Assembly (NCBI GenBank): GCA_004296455.1 | Contig: AP018280.1 | Coordinates: 3,844,001-3,908,000 of the forward strand | Reading direction: 5' to 3' | Origin: Calothrix sp. NIES-4101 | Lineage (GTDB): Bacteria; Cyanobacteriota; Cyanobacteriia; Cyanobacteriales; Nostocaceae | Length of the DNA: 64,000 bases | Part shown: piece after piece, positions 36,087 through 44,546 of the stretch | Layout of the letters: every line of letters begins with the position of its first letter | Numbering within the stretch: position 1 is the first letter of the stretch | Notes under the pieces: model-generated | What the model saw: only the letters and a program-made list of their open reading frames with translations | What the model was told of the DNA's origin: nothing | The model's database searches: none | Translations under genes and position numbers: made by a program

Positions 36087-38138
36087 ATGCCTGCGTCCAC
36101 TACCCCAAATATTACTGCCTTCCCCCTGACAGCCGTTGTCGGTCAGGAAGCGATTAAATTGGCTTTATTATTAGCAGCAGTTGACCCCGGTTTAGGTGGA
36201 GTTGCGATCGCAGGTCGTCGGGGTACGGCAAAATCTGTCATGGCTCGTGCTATCCATGCTCTACTGCCACCTATCGAAGTTGTTAAAGGTGGTGTTAGTA
36301 ATTGTGATCCCAACCACCCGGAAGACTGGGATGATATCCTGCTGGCTGACTCCACCCTCAGCCTTTCCCCTAGCGAGGAGGAGGGAAAAACAGAAATTAT
36401 TCCCGCGCCATTTATTCAAATTCCCCTTGGTGTCACCGAAGACAGACTTTTAGGCTCAGTTGATGTGGAAGAATCTGTCAAACAAGGCGATACTATTTTT
36501 CAACCCGGATTACTAGCTGCTGCTAATCGAGGTGTGTTGTATGTCGATGAAATCAACCTTCTCGATGACCAAATTAGTAACCAGCTATTAACTGTACTCT
36601 CCGAAGGACGCAACCAAATTGAGCGGGAGGGAATTAGCTTCCAACATCCCTGTAAAGCCCTATTTATTGCCACATACAACCCCGAAGAAGGGGGATTACG
36701 GGAACATTTATTAGATCGGATTGCGATCGCTCTCTCGGCTGATGGCATACTTGGACTAGATCAGCGCGTTGAAGCCGTAGAACAAGCAATATCATACTCG
36801 CGATCGCCCCAAGAATTTCTCCAGCAATACAGCGAAGATATTGACTCCCTGAAAACCCAAATTATCCTGGCACGGGAATGGCTCAAGGAAGTTACTATTA
36901 CCCCTGAACAAATAGCCTACCTTGTCAATGAAGCAATCCGTGGACAGGTTCAGGGACACCGTGCCGAATTATTTGCTGTCCGGGTAGCAAAAGCCGCCGC
37001 CGCTTTAGAGGGGCGCAATCAAGTTACGGCTGAAGACTTGAAGCGGGCAGTGGAATTAGTAATTGTACCGAGAGCGACTGTAATTCAAACACCACCAGAA
37101 GAAACACCGCCTCCCCCTCCGCCGCCACCACCACCACAAAATCAAGAAGAACCAGAAGATAGTAACGAACAGGAACAGGAAGAAGAGGAAGAGCAGGAAA
37201 ACGAAGATCAGGAACAGCCGGAACAAGAACCACCAGGTATTCCCGAAGAATTTATTTTTGACCCCGAAGGTGTAATTCTTGACCCCAGTGTTTTGTATTT
37301 TGCCCAAATGGCGCAGCGTCAAGGAAAATCGGGAAGTCGCAGTTTGATTTTATCGGAAGATCGGGGACGCTACATCAAGCCGATGATACCCAAGGGGAAG
37401 GTGAAGCGTATCGCTGTAGATGCCACATTACGAGCTGCTGCGCCATATCAAAAATCACGCCGAGCCAGACAACCAAATAAGAAAGTGATTGTCGAACAGG
37501 GTGATATGCGTTCCAAGCGTTTAGTTCGCAAGGCAGGGGCATTAGTGATTTTTGTTGTTGATGCCTCCGGTTCTATGGCGCTCAACCGGATGCAATCGGC
37601 AAAGGGTGCAGTCATGCAATTACTGACGGAAGCATATCAAAGTCGTGACCAAGTAGCATTAATTCCCTTCCGTGGCGAACAGGCTGAGGTGTTGTTACCT
37701 CCGACTCGTTCCATCGCCTTAGCCAAAAATCGTTTAGAAAGATTACCTTGCGGTGGCGGTTCCCCCCTGGCGCATGGTTTAACCCAAGCCGTGCGGGTTG
37801 GTGTCAATGCCCAAATGAGTGGCGATGTGGGACAGGTGGTAATTGTGGCAATTACTGACGGGCGTGGTAATATTCCTCTCTCACGCTCCTTAGGTGAACC
37901 CCAAGACCCTGAGCAAAAACCAGATATCAAAGCCGAATTATTGGAGATTGCTGGGAGAATTAGGGCAATGGGAATGCAGCTTTTGGTGATTGATACCGAA
38001 AGTAAGTTTGTTTCCACAGGTTTTGCAAAAGAACTCGCGAAAACATCAGCAGGTAAATATTATCACCTACCGAAAGCCACTGACCAAGCGATCGCCGCAA
38101 TGACTCGAGGTGCGATCGCAGATATGAAAGGAAGATAG
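36087..38138 (+). CDS. chlD: Magnesium chelatase subunit D
   Basis: 683 residues. ChlD works with ChlI and ChlH to insert magnesium into protoporphyrin IX, the first committed chlorophyll step. The N-terminal AAA+ domain (about 10-330) has a degenerate Walker [11 protein letters not shown] and Walker [13 protein letters not shown]. Next comes a polyproline stretch (residues near 345) and a highly acidic linker (about 350-385). The C-terminal VWA domain has the MIDAS motif [11 protein letters not shown] with [10 protein letters not shown] and ITDGRGN. All regions are intact and in the usual order. The promoter lies in the 210 bp after the frameshifted gene. Confidence 0.96.
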   Translation: MPASTTPNITAFPLTAVVGQEAIKLALLLAAVDPGLGGVAIAGRRGTAKSVMARAIHALLPPIEVVKGGVSNCDPNHPEDWDDILLADSTLSLSPSEEEGKTEIIPAPFIQIPLGVTEDRLLGSVDVEESVKQGDTIFQPGLLAAANRGVLYVDEINLLDDQISNQLLTVLSEGRNQIEREGISFQHPCKALFIATYNPEEGGLREHLLDRIAIALSADGILGLDQRVEAVEQAISYSRSPQEFLQQYSEDIDSLKTQIILAREWLKEVTITPEQIAYLVNEAIRGQVQGHRAELFAVRVAKAAAALEGRNQVTAEDLKRAVELVIVPRATVIQTPPEETPPPPPPPPPPQNQEEPEDSNEQEQEEEEEQENEDQEQPEQEPPGIPEEFIFDPEGVILDPSVLYFAQMAQRQGKSGSRSLILSEDRGRYIKPMIPKGKVKRIAVDATLRAAAPYQKSRRARQPNKKVIVEQGDMRSKRLVRKAGALVIFVVDASGSMALNRMQSAKGAVMQLLTEAYQSRDQVALIPFRGEQAEVLLPPTRSIALAKNRLERLPCGGGSPLAHGLTQAVRVGVNAQMSGDVGQVVIVAITDGRGNIPLSRSLGEPQDPEQKPDIKAELLEIAGRIRAMGMQLLVIDTESKFVSTGFAKELAKTSAGKYYHLPKATDQAIAAMTRGAIADMKGR

Positions 38139-38181
38139 AATGGGAGACGCTACAGGCATGTTAGCATTCGTGTAAAAATAA

Positions 38182-38255
38182 GTTGAACAAGTAGTGTCGA
38201 GAGGAGTTTCCGGGGTGATGTTTTTCACGGAAAACTCCGGGGCATCTTGCTCAAC
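38182..38255 (+). terminator. Long hairpin after chlD
   Basis: GTTGAACAAG (38182-38191) pairs with CTTGCTCAAC (38246-38255), 9 of 10, and GGAGTTTCCG pairs with CGGAAAACTCC inside it. The structure begins 43 bases after the chlD stop. There is no long T-run, so it may be a mRNA-stabilising hairpin rather than a true intrinsic terminator. Confidence 0.5.
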
Positions 38256-38259
38256 TTAA

Positions 38260-38518
38260 AATGAAGATACTGCAAATCGATAAATAATTGGTAGTTGCCT
38301 GAAAATCCACTTGCATCTACAGATTATATGTGAGATGATTCTATATTAATAAAAACTACACTATGTCGATTGACTAACGACAGTTTTATTAGCCAGTCTG
38401 TGCTAGCAATTTCATTTACTGACTTAGTTGCTGCAAACGTTGCCTGAAAAAGTACAGTATAACCTCGTACCTAGTATCGTCGATAGCAGATTAACTATGC
38501 ATAATCTGCTATCTTTTT
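38260..38518 (+). ncRNA. Candidate small RNA ending at an orphan intrinsic terminator
   Basis: A textbook intrinsic terminator lies at 38482-38518: GATAGCAGATTA, an 8-nt loop, the perfect 12-bp complement and TTTTT on the plus strand. It is 340 bp after the chlD stop, beyond the chlD hairpin, and no plus-strand gene lies between. The reverse orientation has no T-run, so it does not serve the minus-strand Mop gene. The likeliest explanation is an unannotated small RNA whose 5' end I cannot place; the start given is nominal. Read-through termination of chlD is the alternative. Confidence 0.4.
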
Positions 38519-38647
38519 ATCAATTAATTTTGTAATTTTGTATCTTATTTTTATATGTCACGCACCATTCATGAATATTTGGTGCGTGATGACTAGTTAC
38601 ATTTATTACAGGCTACTTAAGATTACAGTTTTAAGTTATTTTTTCTA

Positions 38648-38857
38648 CTAATCAACAGCAATTAGAACATCAGAAGATTTAACCATCACATATGCTTCTT
38701 TACCAACTACGAGATTCAGGTTATCTGCTGATGATTTTGTGATGATTGAAGTTACTTCAATGCTAGGTGCGATTTCTAAGACTATTTCCGTGTTAATTGC
38801 ACCAGGAGTAACTTTTTTAACTGTACCTTTAAATGAATTACGAGCGCTAATTTTCAT
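38648..38857 (-). CDS. Molybdopterin-binding (Mop/TOBE) small protein
   Basis: 69 residues of the Mop type: MKISARNSFKGTVKKVTPGA, TEIVLEIAPSIEVTSIIT, NLNLVVGKEAYVMVKSSDVL. One TOBE/OB domain. Such single-domain molbindins oligomerise and store or buffer molybdate or tungstate. A paralogue lies 165 bp upstream on the same strand. No modABC genes are in the window. Confidence 0.88.
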   Translation of the reverse strand: MKISARNSFKGTVKKVTPGAINTEIVLEIAPSIEVTSIITKSSADNLNLVVGKEAYVMVKSSDVLIAVD

Positions 38858-39022
38858 AATCAGTATTATTTGGGGTAATTAACTGTATCAAATGTAGTAT
38901 TTAAAAGAGAAAAACACCTCAGTGCATTCACTAATAAAAGTAAAATTACTTAGGTGTTATTTTTAATTTAAATTCATATACAACAGTGTTTTTACGGAAG
39001 AAGATTGATAAAAACAAACTGA

Positions 39023-39232
39023 TTAATCAACTGCCACCATGACATCGCTTGCTTTAATCACTGCATAGGCTTGTTTTCCTAATGATAATCCCAATGATTG
39101 CGCTGAATCTTTGGTAATAATTGCTGTTATTTCAACTCCTGGCGTAAGTTCGAGTACAACTTCCGTATTCACAACTCCAGGTATAATTTTTTTGACAGTT
39201 GCTTTAATAGTGTTGCGTGCGCTAATTTTCAT
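39023..39232 (-). CDS. Second Mop/TOBE molybdate-binding protein
   Basis: 69 residues from the ATG at 39230-39232 (an ATG three codons upstream is possible). It shares the MKISARN start, TVKKI(I/V)PG, the EV(V/I)LE strand and the final KASDVMVAVD with the neighbouring gene, so the two arose by tandem duplication. They differ at many positions (about 60 percent similar by eye), which means the duplication is old. Both probably bind molybdate, needed for nitrate reductase and, in diazotrophs, nitrogenase. Confidence 0.88.
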   Translation of the reverse strand: MKISARNTIKATVKKIIPGVVNTEVVLELTPGVEITAIITKDSAQSLGLSLGKQAYAVIKASDVMVAVD

Positions 39233-39241
39233 TGTTATCAC

Positions 39242-39593
39242 CCTGTTGGAATCAAAGAGTATAATTCTACTAGCAAATAGTAACAGCTAAATCTAAACAT
39301 TCCGACTCTGCTTCACACTTAATTAAGTATTTGTAGGGCTTGACAATAGACACTCTACAAATAGGGTTTGCTGAAGATGCTGATGAGCAATTTTCAAAAA
39401 TATTGATTAGGGTAAACCGTACTCATAATATTACTGTTTACCGCACCTTTAATTAACGTATTTCCTAAGTCGGTATTCATCACTAATTAAGTGATAAAAA
39501 CCGAATTTACACTAATTTAGATCATCACTAATATAAGAATTAAGCAACAGATTAAATTCTCAATTAACTAAACAAAAGCTAGGAGTTAAATAT
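39242..39593. other. Gene-free divergent region between Mop and Hsp20 genes
   Basis: 352 bp. It contains ATTTGTAG and its complement CTACAAAT around 39330-39361 enclosing a TTGACA, and the palindrome-like CACTAATTAAGTG near 39480. No CIRCE element (TTAGCACTC-N9-GAGTGCTAA) is present upstream of the heat-shock gene. No gene seen. Confidence 0.4.
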
Positions 39594-40007
39594 ATGGCAG
39601 TTGTACGTTACAATCCTTGGACTGAATTTAACACCATTCAACACCAAATTGACCGCCTATTTGAAGATTTGCAAGCACCCACATTTAAAACTCCCGCAGC
39701 CGAATTAACTGAAACAGAAGATTCACTGCTCCTCAAACTCGAACTACCGGGAATGGAAGCAAAAGATGTAGATGTTGAAGTTACTGCTAATGCAGTAAAA
39801 GTAGTAGCAGAACGTAAAACCGAACAGAAAGAAGGTACTCGTTCTGAGTTTTATTATGGCAAATTCCAGCGTGTAATTACCCTCAACTCTAAAGTAGAAA
39901 ATACCAAAGTTACTGCTGAATATAAGAATGGTATTTTGAATCTAACACTGCCAAAAGTAGAAGCAGAAAAGAACAAGGTAGTCAAAGTAAACTTAGAGCA
40001 AAATTAA
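39594..40007 (+). CDS. Hsp20/alpha-crystallin small heat-shock protein
   Basis: 137 residues. The alpha-crystallin domain spans about 38-130 (PAAELTETEDSLLLKLELPG, VDVEVTANAVKVVAERK, FYYGKFQRVITLNSKV, YKNGILNLTLPKVE); the GILNLTLPK segment is the conserved A-x-x-x-n-G-v-L family signature. The N-terminal WTEFNTIQHQIDRLFEDL is typical. It holds unfolding proteins in a refoldable state. AGGAG lies 8-12 bases before the ATG. A clear intrinsic terminator follows. Confidence 0.94.
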   Translation: MAVVRYNPWTEFNTIQHQIDRLFEDLQAPTFKTPAAELTETEDSLLLKLELPGMEAKDVDVEVTANAVKVVAERKTEQKEGTRSEFYYGKFQRVITLNSKVENTKVTAEYKNGILNLTLPKVEAEKNKVVKVNLEQN

Positions 40008-40059
40008 GGTTTGCAAAGCTGGTAATTGATTGTTTTTAGTGTGACATAGTTATGTGTCT

Positions 40060-40094
40060 GCCTAGTTGTAAATTCAACTAGGCTTTTTATTTTT
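40060..40094 (+). terminator. Intrinsic terminator after Hsp20 gene
   Basis: GCCTAGTTG (40060-40068) and CAACTAGGC (40075-40083) form a perfect 9-bp stem with a 6-nt loop, followed by TTTTTATTTTT. It lies 53 bp after the stop of the heat-shock gene. Confidence 0.88.
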
Positions 40095-40252
40095 GTCGTG
40101 GGTAACAACTGAAGAGTACAATGGAATCAGAAATCCGTCCATTTTTTTCATTGCACCTCAATATGGCTTGGCGTTATACAGACGGAACTCACTTTTACAA
40201 GTTCGATTAATCTTTGTACCTTTGTATTGATAACAAGGTAGGTTCTAGGAAA

Positions 40253-40534
40253 ATGGAAAATACATTACTCGATAAAATTTTTCGTGATAGTAATGGTGAT
40301 ATTGTTGTCGCCCAAAAGCCAAACCCACCACTTATTGTTTGGGTTGTAGCTAGTTTACTCAAACTAATTTTTACAAGTGGTGCAATCAATATAGGGCTAG
40401 ATACAGTAGCTTTTGGTTGTTTGTTTACTTGGGCATGGGAGGAATTATTTCAAGGCGTTAATTATTTTCGGAGAGCATTAGGTTTAGTCGCTTTAATTGG
40501 GGTTGTAGGCTCTAGAATTCTCGCCCTAAAATAG
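40253..40534 (+). CDS. Small membrane protein of unknown function
   Basis: 93 residues from ATG 40253, which follows AGGA by two bases; an upstream start 13 codons earlier lacks such a site. After a charged N-terminus (MENTLLDKIFRDSNGDIVV) it has two hydrophobic segments (about 28-50, PLIVWVVASLLKLIFTSG, and 53-90). It resembles conserved cyanobacterial membrane proteins but I cannot name a function. The pattern of good ribosome-binding site and hydrophobic helices supports a real gene. Confidence 0.6.
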   Translation: MENTLLDKIFRDSNGDIVVAQKPNPPLIVWVVASLLKLIFTSGAINIGLDTVAFGCLFTWAWEELFQGVNYFRRALGLVALIGVVGSRILALK

Positions 40535-40807
40535 TAAAAAACAACTACTTTTATATTCTTAAGGAATGTAGATTAAATTAAAGTGTAAAAGTAGGGGAGG
40601 CCAAAAGATGTGTGTATGGATTCTCTTCCTACAAAACTACTATCCTCCCTCTTTATTCCCATTTTCCTAGCATAGTATCACGTATCATTCTCAGTTATTC
40701 AATTACCCCATTACTAACTACTTTAATTTTTCTACCTTCCCATGTCTCTGAATTTCTGCGTCGATTTTATTGTTCTTTTCCGACAGCTTCATTCAAATCT
40801 AACCTAC

Positions 40808-40978
40808 CTACGGCTCTATTCCCTCATCAATCCAAACATCAATTGCTGTTTTTACCTCTAGTTCAGTCGTAGCAGACCATTCTTTTTCGTTAATAGTTGT
40901 TTGAAATACAGTTCTTTTCCCGTGGCCAACTCTTTCTATTGGGTGTCCGCGATATACATTATTTTTAGGTTTAGGCAT
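40808..40978 (-). CDS. Small hypothetical protein
   Basis: 56 residues beginning MPKPKNNVYRGHPIERVGHG, continuing KRTVFQTTINEKEWSATTEL and ending with a WIDEGIEP tail; stop codon at 40808-40810. The composition is protein-like and the frame runs against the surrounding low-complexity sequence. The function is unknown. The start is chosen as the only ATG before the run of conserved-looking codons. Moderate confidence that it is expressed. Confidence 0.5.
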   Translation of the reverse strand: MPKPKNNVYRGHPIERVGHGKRTVFQTTINEKEWSATTELEVKTAIDVWIDEGIEP

Positions 40979-41099
40979 TTATTGTTTGGCTCTTTTTTTA
41001 TCTAAATATTATTGACTATTCTAGCCAAAATATAACGAACTTGATCGCCTATCCTATATTTAATGGGGAATTATTGGGATTTAGTTTGTAAGTAGAGTA

Positions 41100-41217
41100 G
41101 CGGGCTAGCAAGCCCGCACAGCAACTCTATACCGGGAGCATCCTGCTACCTAATTTCTAGGAAGCGGGCTAGAAGCCCGCACTACAAAAAAACAATTTAC
41201 ACATTTGGGATGCTCCC
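41100..41217. repeat. MITE-like palindromic element
   Basis: Two closely similar palindromes, GCGGGCTAGCAAGCCCGC (41100-41117) and GCGGGCTAGAAGCCCGC (41164-41180), lie in a segment that also has the inverted pair GGGAGCATCC (41134-41143) and GGATGCTCCC (41208-41217). No coding frame is present. This is the look of a small non-autonomous dispersed repeat of cyanobacteria. It occupies the 278-bp gap before the VIT-domain gene. Confidence 0.6.
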
Positions 41218-41256
41218 CTCTACACCTTTATGACAATCAATCTTCAATTGAAATCT

Positions 41257-44091
41257 TTAATTTACATGGGTTCTTCGCCTTTTTGTGAAGATAAAAAATA
41301 TCATTCCGGTAATTACCAGCGCAATACCACCTGAAGATTCGGGAATTGTTGTTGTTTTTAAAGGATTGGAGGGTTTTGTGAGATTTTCCTTACCTGATTC
41401 TACTGTGCGATCGAAACGGTCTTTATCAGCTTCAGCTTCTTTTAATTGTCTACGTTGTTCATCATTGACTAAGACAATCATTGATGAATAGGGAGTAACC
41501 ACTTTAAACCTTTTTGCTAATGCGTGAATTGCATCAAGTTCGGCTAATTGGTCTAAATTTTTCTCCCGACTTAAACCTAAAATTAATTGTCGAGCTGCTA
41601 AGGGAGCGAAGGAGTCAGAATCTGTAGAGGATGTATTAGTTATGTTTTGGTTTAGTGTCTGAGTTAAGTTTTCCATCAACCAAGCGTACCCATCAACAAC
41701 GCTGATAGCAGACTTACCTAATGCTGATTTTGTCGCTTGTCTTTTGAAAACCTCAGAAATATCTGTAGATACTCCACCGCCACTATTTTCAATTGTTTTA
41801 ATGATGCTATCATCATAAGCTTTGGGAAGTGAGCCTAAATGTACTAACCACAAAGGTGAATTAATTTTGGGGAGATTTTTCTGATTCTTTGATAGTTCGT
41901 AACTACCTTCATCTGTAACTAACAACACACCATCATAAACCGTTTCTCCACGCAATTTGTCAAACTGCTGCAACATCTCTTTGAGTTGTGCAGTACCGTA
42001 AAAGGTCATTTTTTGTGGTTGAAATTGATTAATATCATCAATTCGTTTGGGTTCTGTACCAGGAATAGATGTAATGTACAAATCGGCATCATTGTCAACC
42101 AAATTATTGTTAGCGAAGCCCTCTTTTTTCAACCAATTAAATGTTTTTTCTAATTCCTGAATATGGGCATTCATACTGCGAGAAGTATCCAGCACAATCG
42201 CAAAGCGTTGATTTTTTGGTAATTGATAATCTTGTTGTTTGAGAGGCTTGGCAGTAATTTTATATTCATCTGTTGAGATACTGAAATTTACCTGTTTAAT
42301 TTGCGGTTGAGGTGTTTGAGAGGCAGGTAAATATGCTTCTAACCAACTATCTAATTTTTCAGTAACAATTCTATTCTTCACTTCCCCATTACGGATACGT
42401 TTTGTGGGATTAATCAAACCATTTGTCCAAAAGATATTTCGCTTTTCACCTAATTGTGGTAGTGCCCAACCTTTATCTTGGCGCATCACTTTGTAAGTTA
42501 ACCATAGATGCATTTCTGTTGGACTATTGGGTTGAAATCGAATTTCTACTGGTGTGCGTTTAACTGGTATGGGAAATGCCCGCAAACGATAATGTCTAGA
42601 ACCGACTTGTTCTAATAATGCTGGATCAATTGGTCTTTCTCTTTGTACCTGGCTGTTGTATACTTTTTGTGCTGCACCACGGGGAGAAAGCACATATTCA
42701 AAGCGTTTTGATAAATCTGCGGTATCACCCAACCAGATACCTGTAATCACTGCGCTTTCTGGGAGTGAGAAGGAATAAAATACTTCCTGTACATCTCTGG
42801 TTTTGTTTTCATAAACCTCATACAGTTGTACATCTGCCCAATCTCCATGTTCCTTGACTGTAACTTCTTGCTGTCGTAACCATACTTTTTTCTGGTTGAT
42901 ATTGAGCAAACCTGCTTTAGCTTCATCTAAATTAGATGTCGATTTTAAAGCATGATTGATCGCATTTTGTTCCCCTTTTTGAATGGGTGTATCAAAGAAT
43001 TGGGAGTACAGTTTTTCGGCTTTTTCAATATCAGATTCTGCCCCATTATATAAAAATGGTGACATTAATTGATTGTAGATACCTTGAATTACTTGATTAA
43101 CCGCAGTTGGGAAACCAAATATCTTTTCATACATATGTTCAATATGATTATTATCTTTCACGCTACTTAGATAGCGGTAATTTGATAAATAAGCATTGAC
43201 TAATCCAGTACGAATGATTTCAGATTTCGCTAATAATGCTTGACGTACATTATCAGTTTGTGGAGGATTTTGGAGAAGAGAAAAAGCTTGAACTTGTGGC
43301 TGTTGTTGAAAGGAAACAAAAAGAGTTATAGTTGCGATCGCAACTCCTAACATTCCCGATATTGCTTTTTTTTGTCCATACTGGGCAGCAAAGTTATTTA
43401 ATATCTTGATTCCTGATCTAGTATATAAATATGCCAGTAATGATGGCATTGCCACAAACAAGGAACAGGACATTCCCAGCAGAATAAAATACAAAGGTAC
43501 ACCAAAGAAAATTGTATAGACTGGGTAATGTATCAATGAGTCCCACAGAAAAATTGCCCACTCAAATTGAAATATTTCTTTTATTAACCAAGCAGCTACA
43601 GGTAAAGCATAAAATAGCAAAATACTACCAGCATAGACACCAAAAAATAACATTAAACTATGTGCTAGCATTTGCAGCCACGCTAGGCTACGTTTTCTAT
43701 TTGCATAACCATATAGCATTTCTAGGGCAAAAGCAGAAATACAAATCCCCACACTCAGCAAAATTTGAATGCTAGCAGGGGTAAGTTCTCGAAATATAAA
43801 TAGCCGTAATCCACAAAGTAAAACTAAAGGTGCTTCCACACCATAAAATAATCGCAACAGTTCTACTGGTTGGTTAATAAACTTTCTCGTTCCAAGAATA
43901 GTACAAACTACTGGTACTGCGATTAATATTGTCAGGGAAATTAAAAAATCGACGGGAACCAATCCCTCAAAAGTTGCCAGGATGAGAAATATCCCGACAA
44001 ATGGCAAAATTCCCAAATACACGGTTGACAAGAAAATAAGATTCCAACCCCAAAAAATAGCGGCATATATACCGTTTAAAAATTTTTTCAT
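41257..44091 (-). CDS. PEP-CTERM-type integral membrane protein with VIT and VWA-like regions
   Basis: 944 residues. About ten hydrophobic segments fill residues 1-250. A VIT (inter-alpha-trypsin) domain follows near 400-560 (LRQQEVTVKEHGDWADVQLY, VFYSFSLPESAVITGIWLGD). A VWA-like domain then shows FAIVLDTSRSMNAH (MIDAS aspartate and serines) and LLVTDEGSYEL. The C-terminus (IPESSGG, a hydrophobic helix, then KRRRT) is a PEP-CTERM-type sorting tail. I recall a family of this architecture (TIGR02921); the assignment is from memory. PEP-CTERM proteins are processed by an exosortase; none is in the window. Confidence 0.75.
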   Translation of the reverse strand: MKKFLNGIYAAIFWGWNLIFLSTVYLGILPFVGIFLILATFEGLVPVDFLISLTILIAVPVVCTILGTRKFINQPVELLRLFYGVEAPLVLLCGLRLFIFRELTPASIQILLSVGICISAFALEMLYGYANRKRSLAWLQMLAHSLMLFFGVYAGSILLFYALPVAAWLIKEIFQFEWAIFLWDSLIHYPVYTIFFGVPLYFILLGMSCSLFVAMPSLLAYLYTRSGIKILNNFAAQYGQKKAISGMLGVAIATITLFVSFQQQPQVQAFSLLQNPPQTDNVRQALLAKSEIIRTGLVNAYLSNYRYLSSVKDNNHIEHMYEKIFGFPTAVNQVIQGIYNQLMSPFLYNGAESDIEKAEKLYSQFFDTPIQKGEQNAINHALKSTSNLDEAKAGLLNINQKKVWLRQQEVTVKEHGDWADVQLYEVYENKTRDVQEVFYSFSLPESAVITGIWLGDTADLSKRFEYVLSPRGAAQKVYNSQVQRERPIDPALLEQVGSRHYRLRAFPIPVKRTPVEIRFQPNSPTEMHLWLTYKVMRQDKGWALPQLGEKRNIFWTNGLINPTKRIRNGEVKNRIVTEKLDSWLEAYLPASQTPQPQIKQVNFSISTDEYKITAKPLKQQDYQLPKNQRFAIVLDTSRSMNAHIQELEKTFNWLKKEGFANNNLVDNDADLYITSIPGTEPKRIDDINQFQPQKMTFYGTAQLKEMLQQFDKLRGETVYDGVLLVTDEGSYELSKNQKNLPKINSPLWLVHLGSLPKAYDDSIIKTIENSGGGVSTDISEVFKRQATKSALGKSAISVVDGYAWLMENLTQTLNQNITNTSSTDSDSFAPLAARQLILGLSREKNLDQLAELDAIHALAKRFKVVTPYSSMIVLVNDEQRRQLKEAEADKDRFDRTVESGKENLTKPSNPLKTTTIPESSGGIALVITGMIFFIFTKRRRTHVN

Positions 44092-44313
44092 ATACGGGTT
44101 TTTGCAAATGTATTTGTGATTGTGATTCTTGGAGTAATGATTATACTCATTGTTCCCAAATTCATCATTGAATTAACAAATACACCAGATACTTAGCTCA
44201 TTCCTGAAAAAAACTCTTCACATTTTCTTTAATTTTCTAGTAAGTACACCGTTTGCCACTAACAGAAAAATTTTTCTGTTCGATTAACCTAAAATCAGCG
44301 CTTCAAAAAAAAC

Positions 44314-44487
44314 ATGCAGAAACGAGAAAACCTCGCCCAACTTATTCGCCGCACGGTGTTGGAATTTGAACAATGGCAAGCTGAACAACTCCAAACATCA
44401 ATCGAGCCATCACAACCACAGACAAAACCTAAACGTCGTCGGCACAAAGCTACTGATACTAATTCTCCAAAAGAAAATAATAGATGA
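44314..44487 (+). CDS. Small basic hypothetical protein
   Basis: 57 residues: MQKRENLAQLIRRTVLEFEQ, then WQAEQLQTSIEPS and a lysine/arginine-rich tail (KPKRRRHKA). The frame ends at TGA 44485-44487, 60 bp before the convergent recombinase stop. The start is ATG 44314, preceded by an A-run. It has an amphipathic helix and a basic tail like small DNA-binding accessory proteins. Its position next to a recombinase is suggestive, but a link is not shown. Confidence 0.45.
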   Translation: MQKRENLAQLIRRTVLEFEQWQAEQLQTSIEPSQPQTKPKRRRHKATDTNSPKENNR

Positions 44488-44546
44488 ATATGCAGATATG
44501 GGGAGACACAGAGATTTTTGTGTTGCCAGATTTGGGAGAAACAGTA

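Noticed and set aside
38648-39232. Tandem Mop genes as part of a molybdate transporter operon
   Set aside because: No ModA, ModB or ModC genes are adjacent; only the two binding proteins are supported.
40612-40872. 86-codon plus-strand frame
   Set aside because: Overlaps the more protein-like minus-strand 56-codon gene, is Ser/Phe/Leu-rich low-complexity and has no motif.
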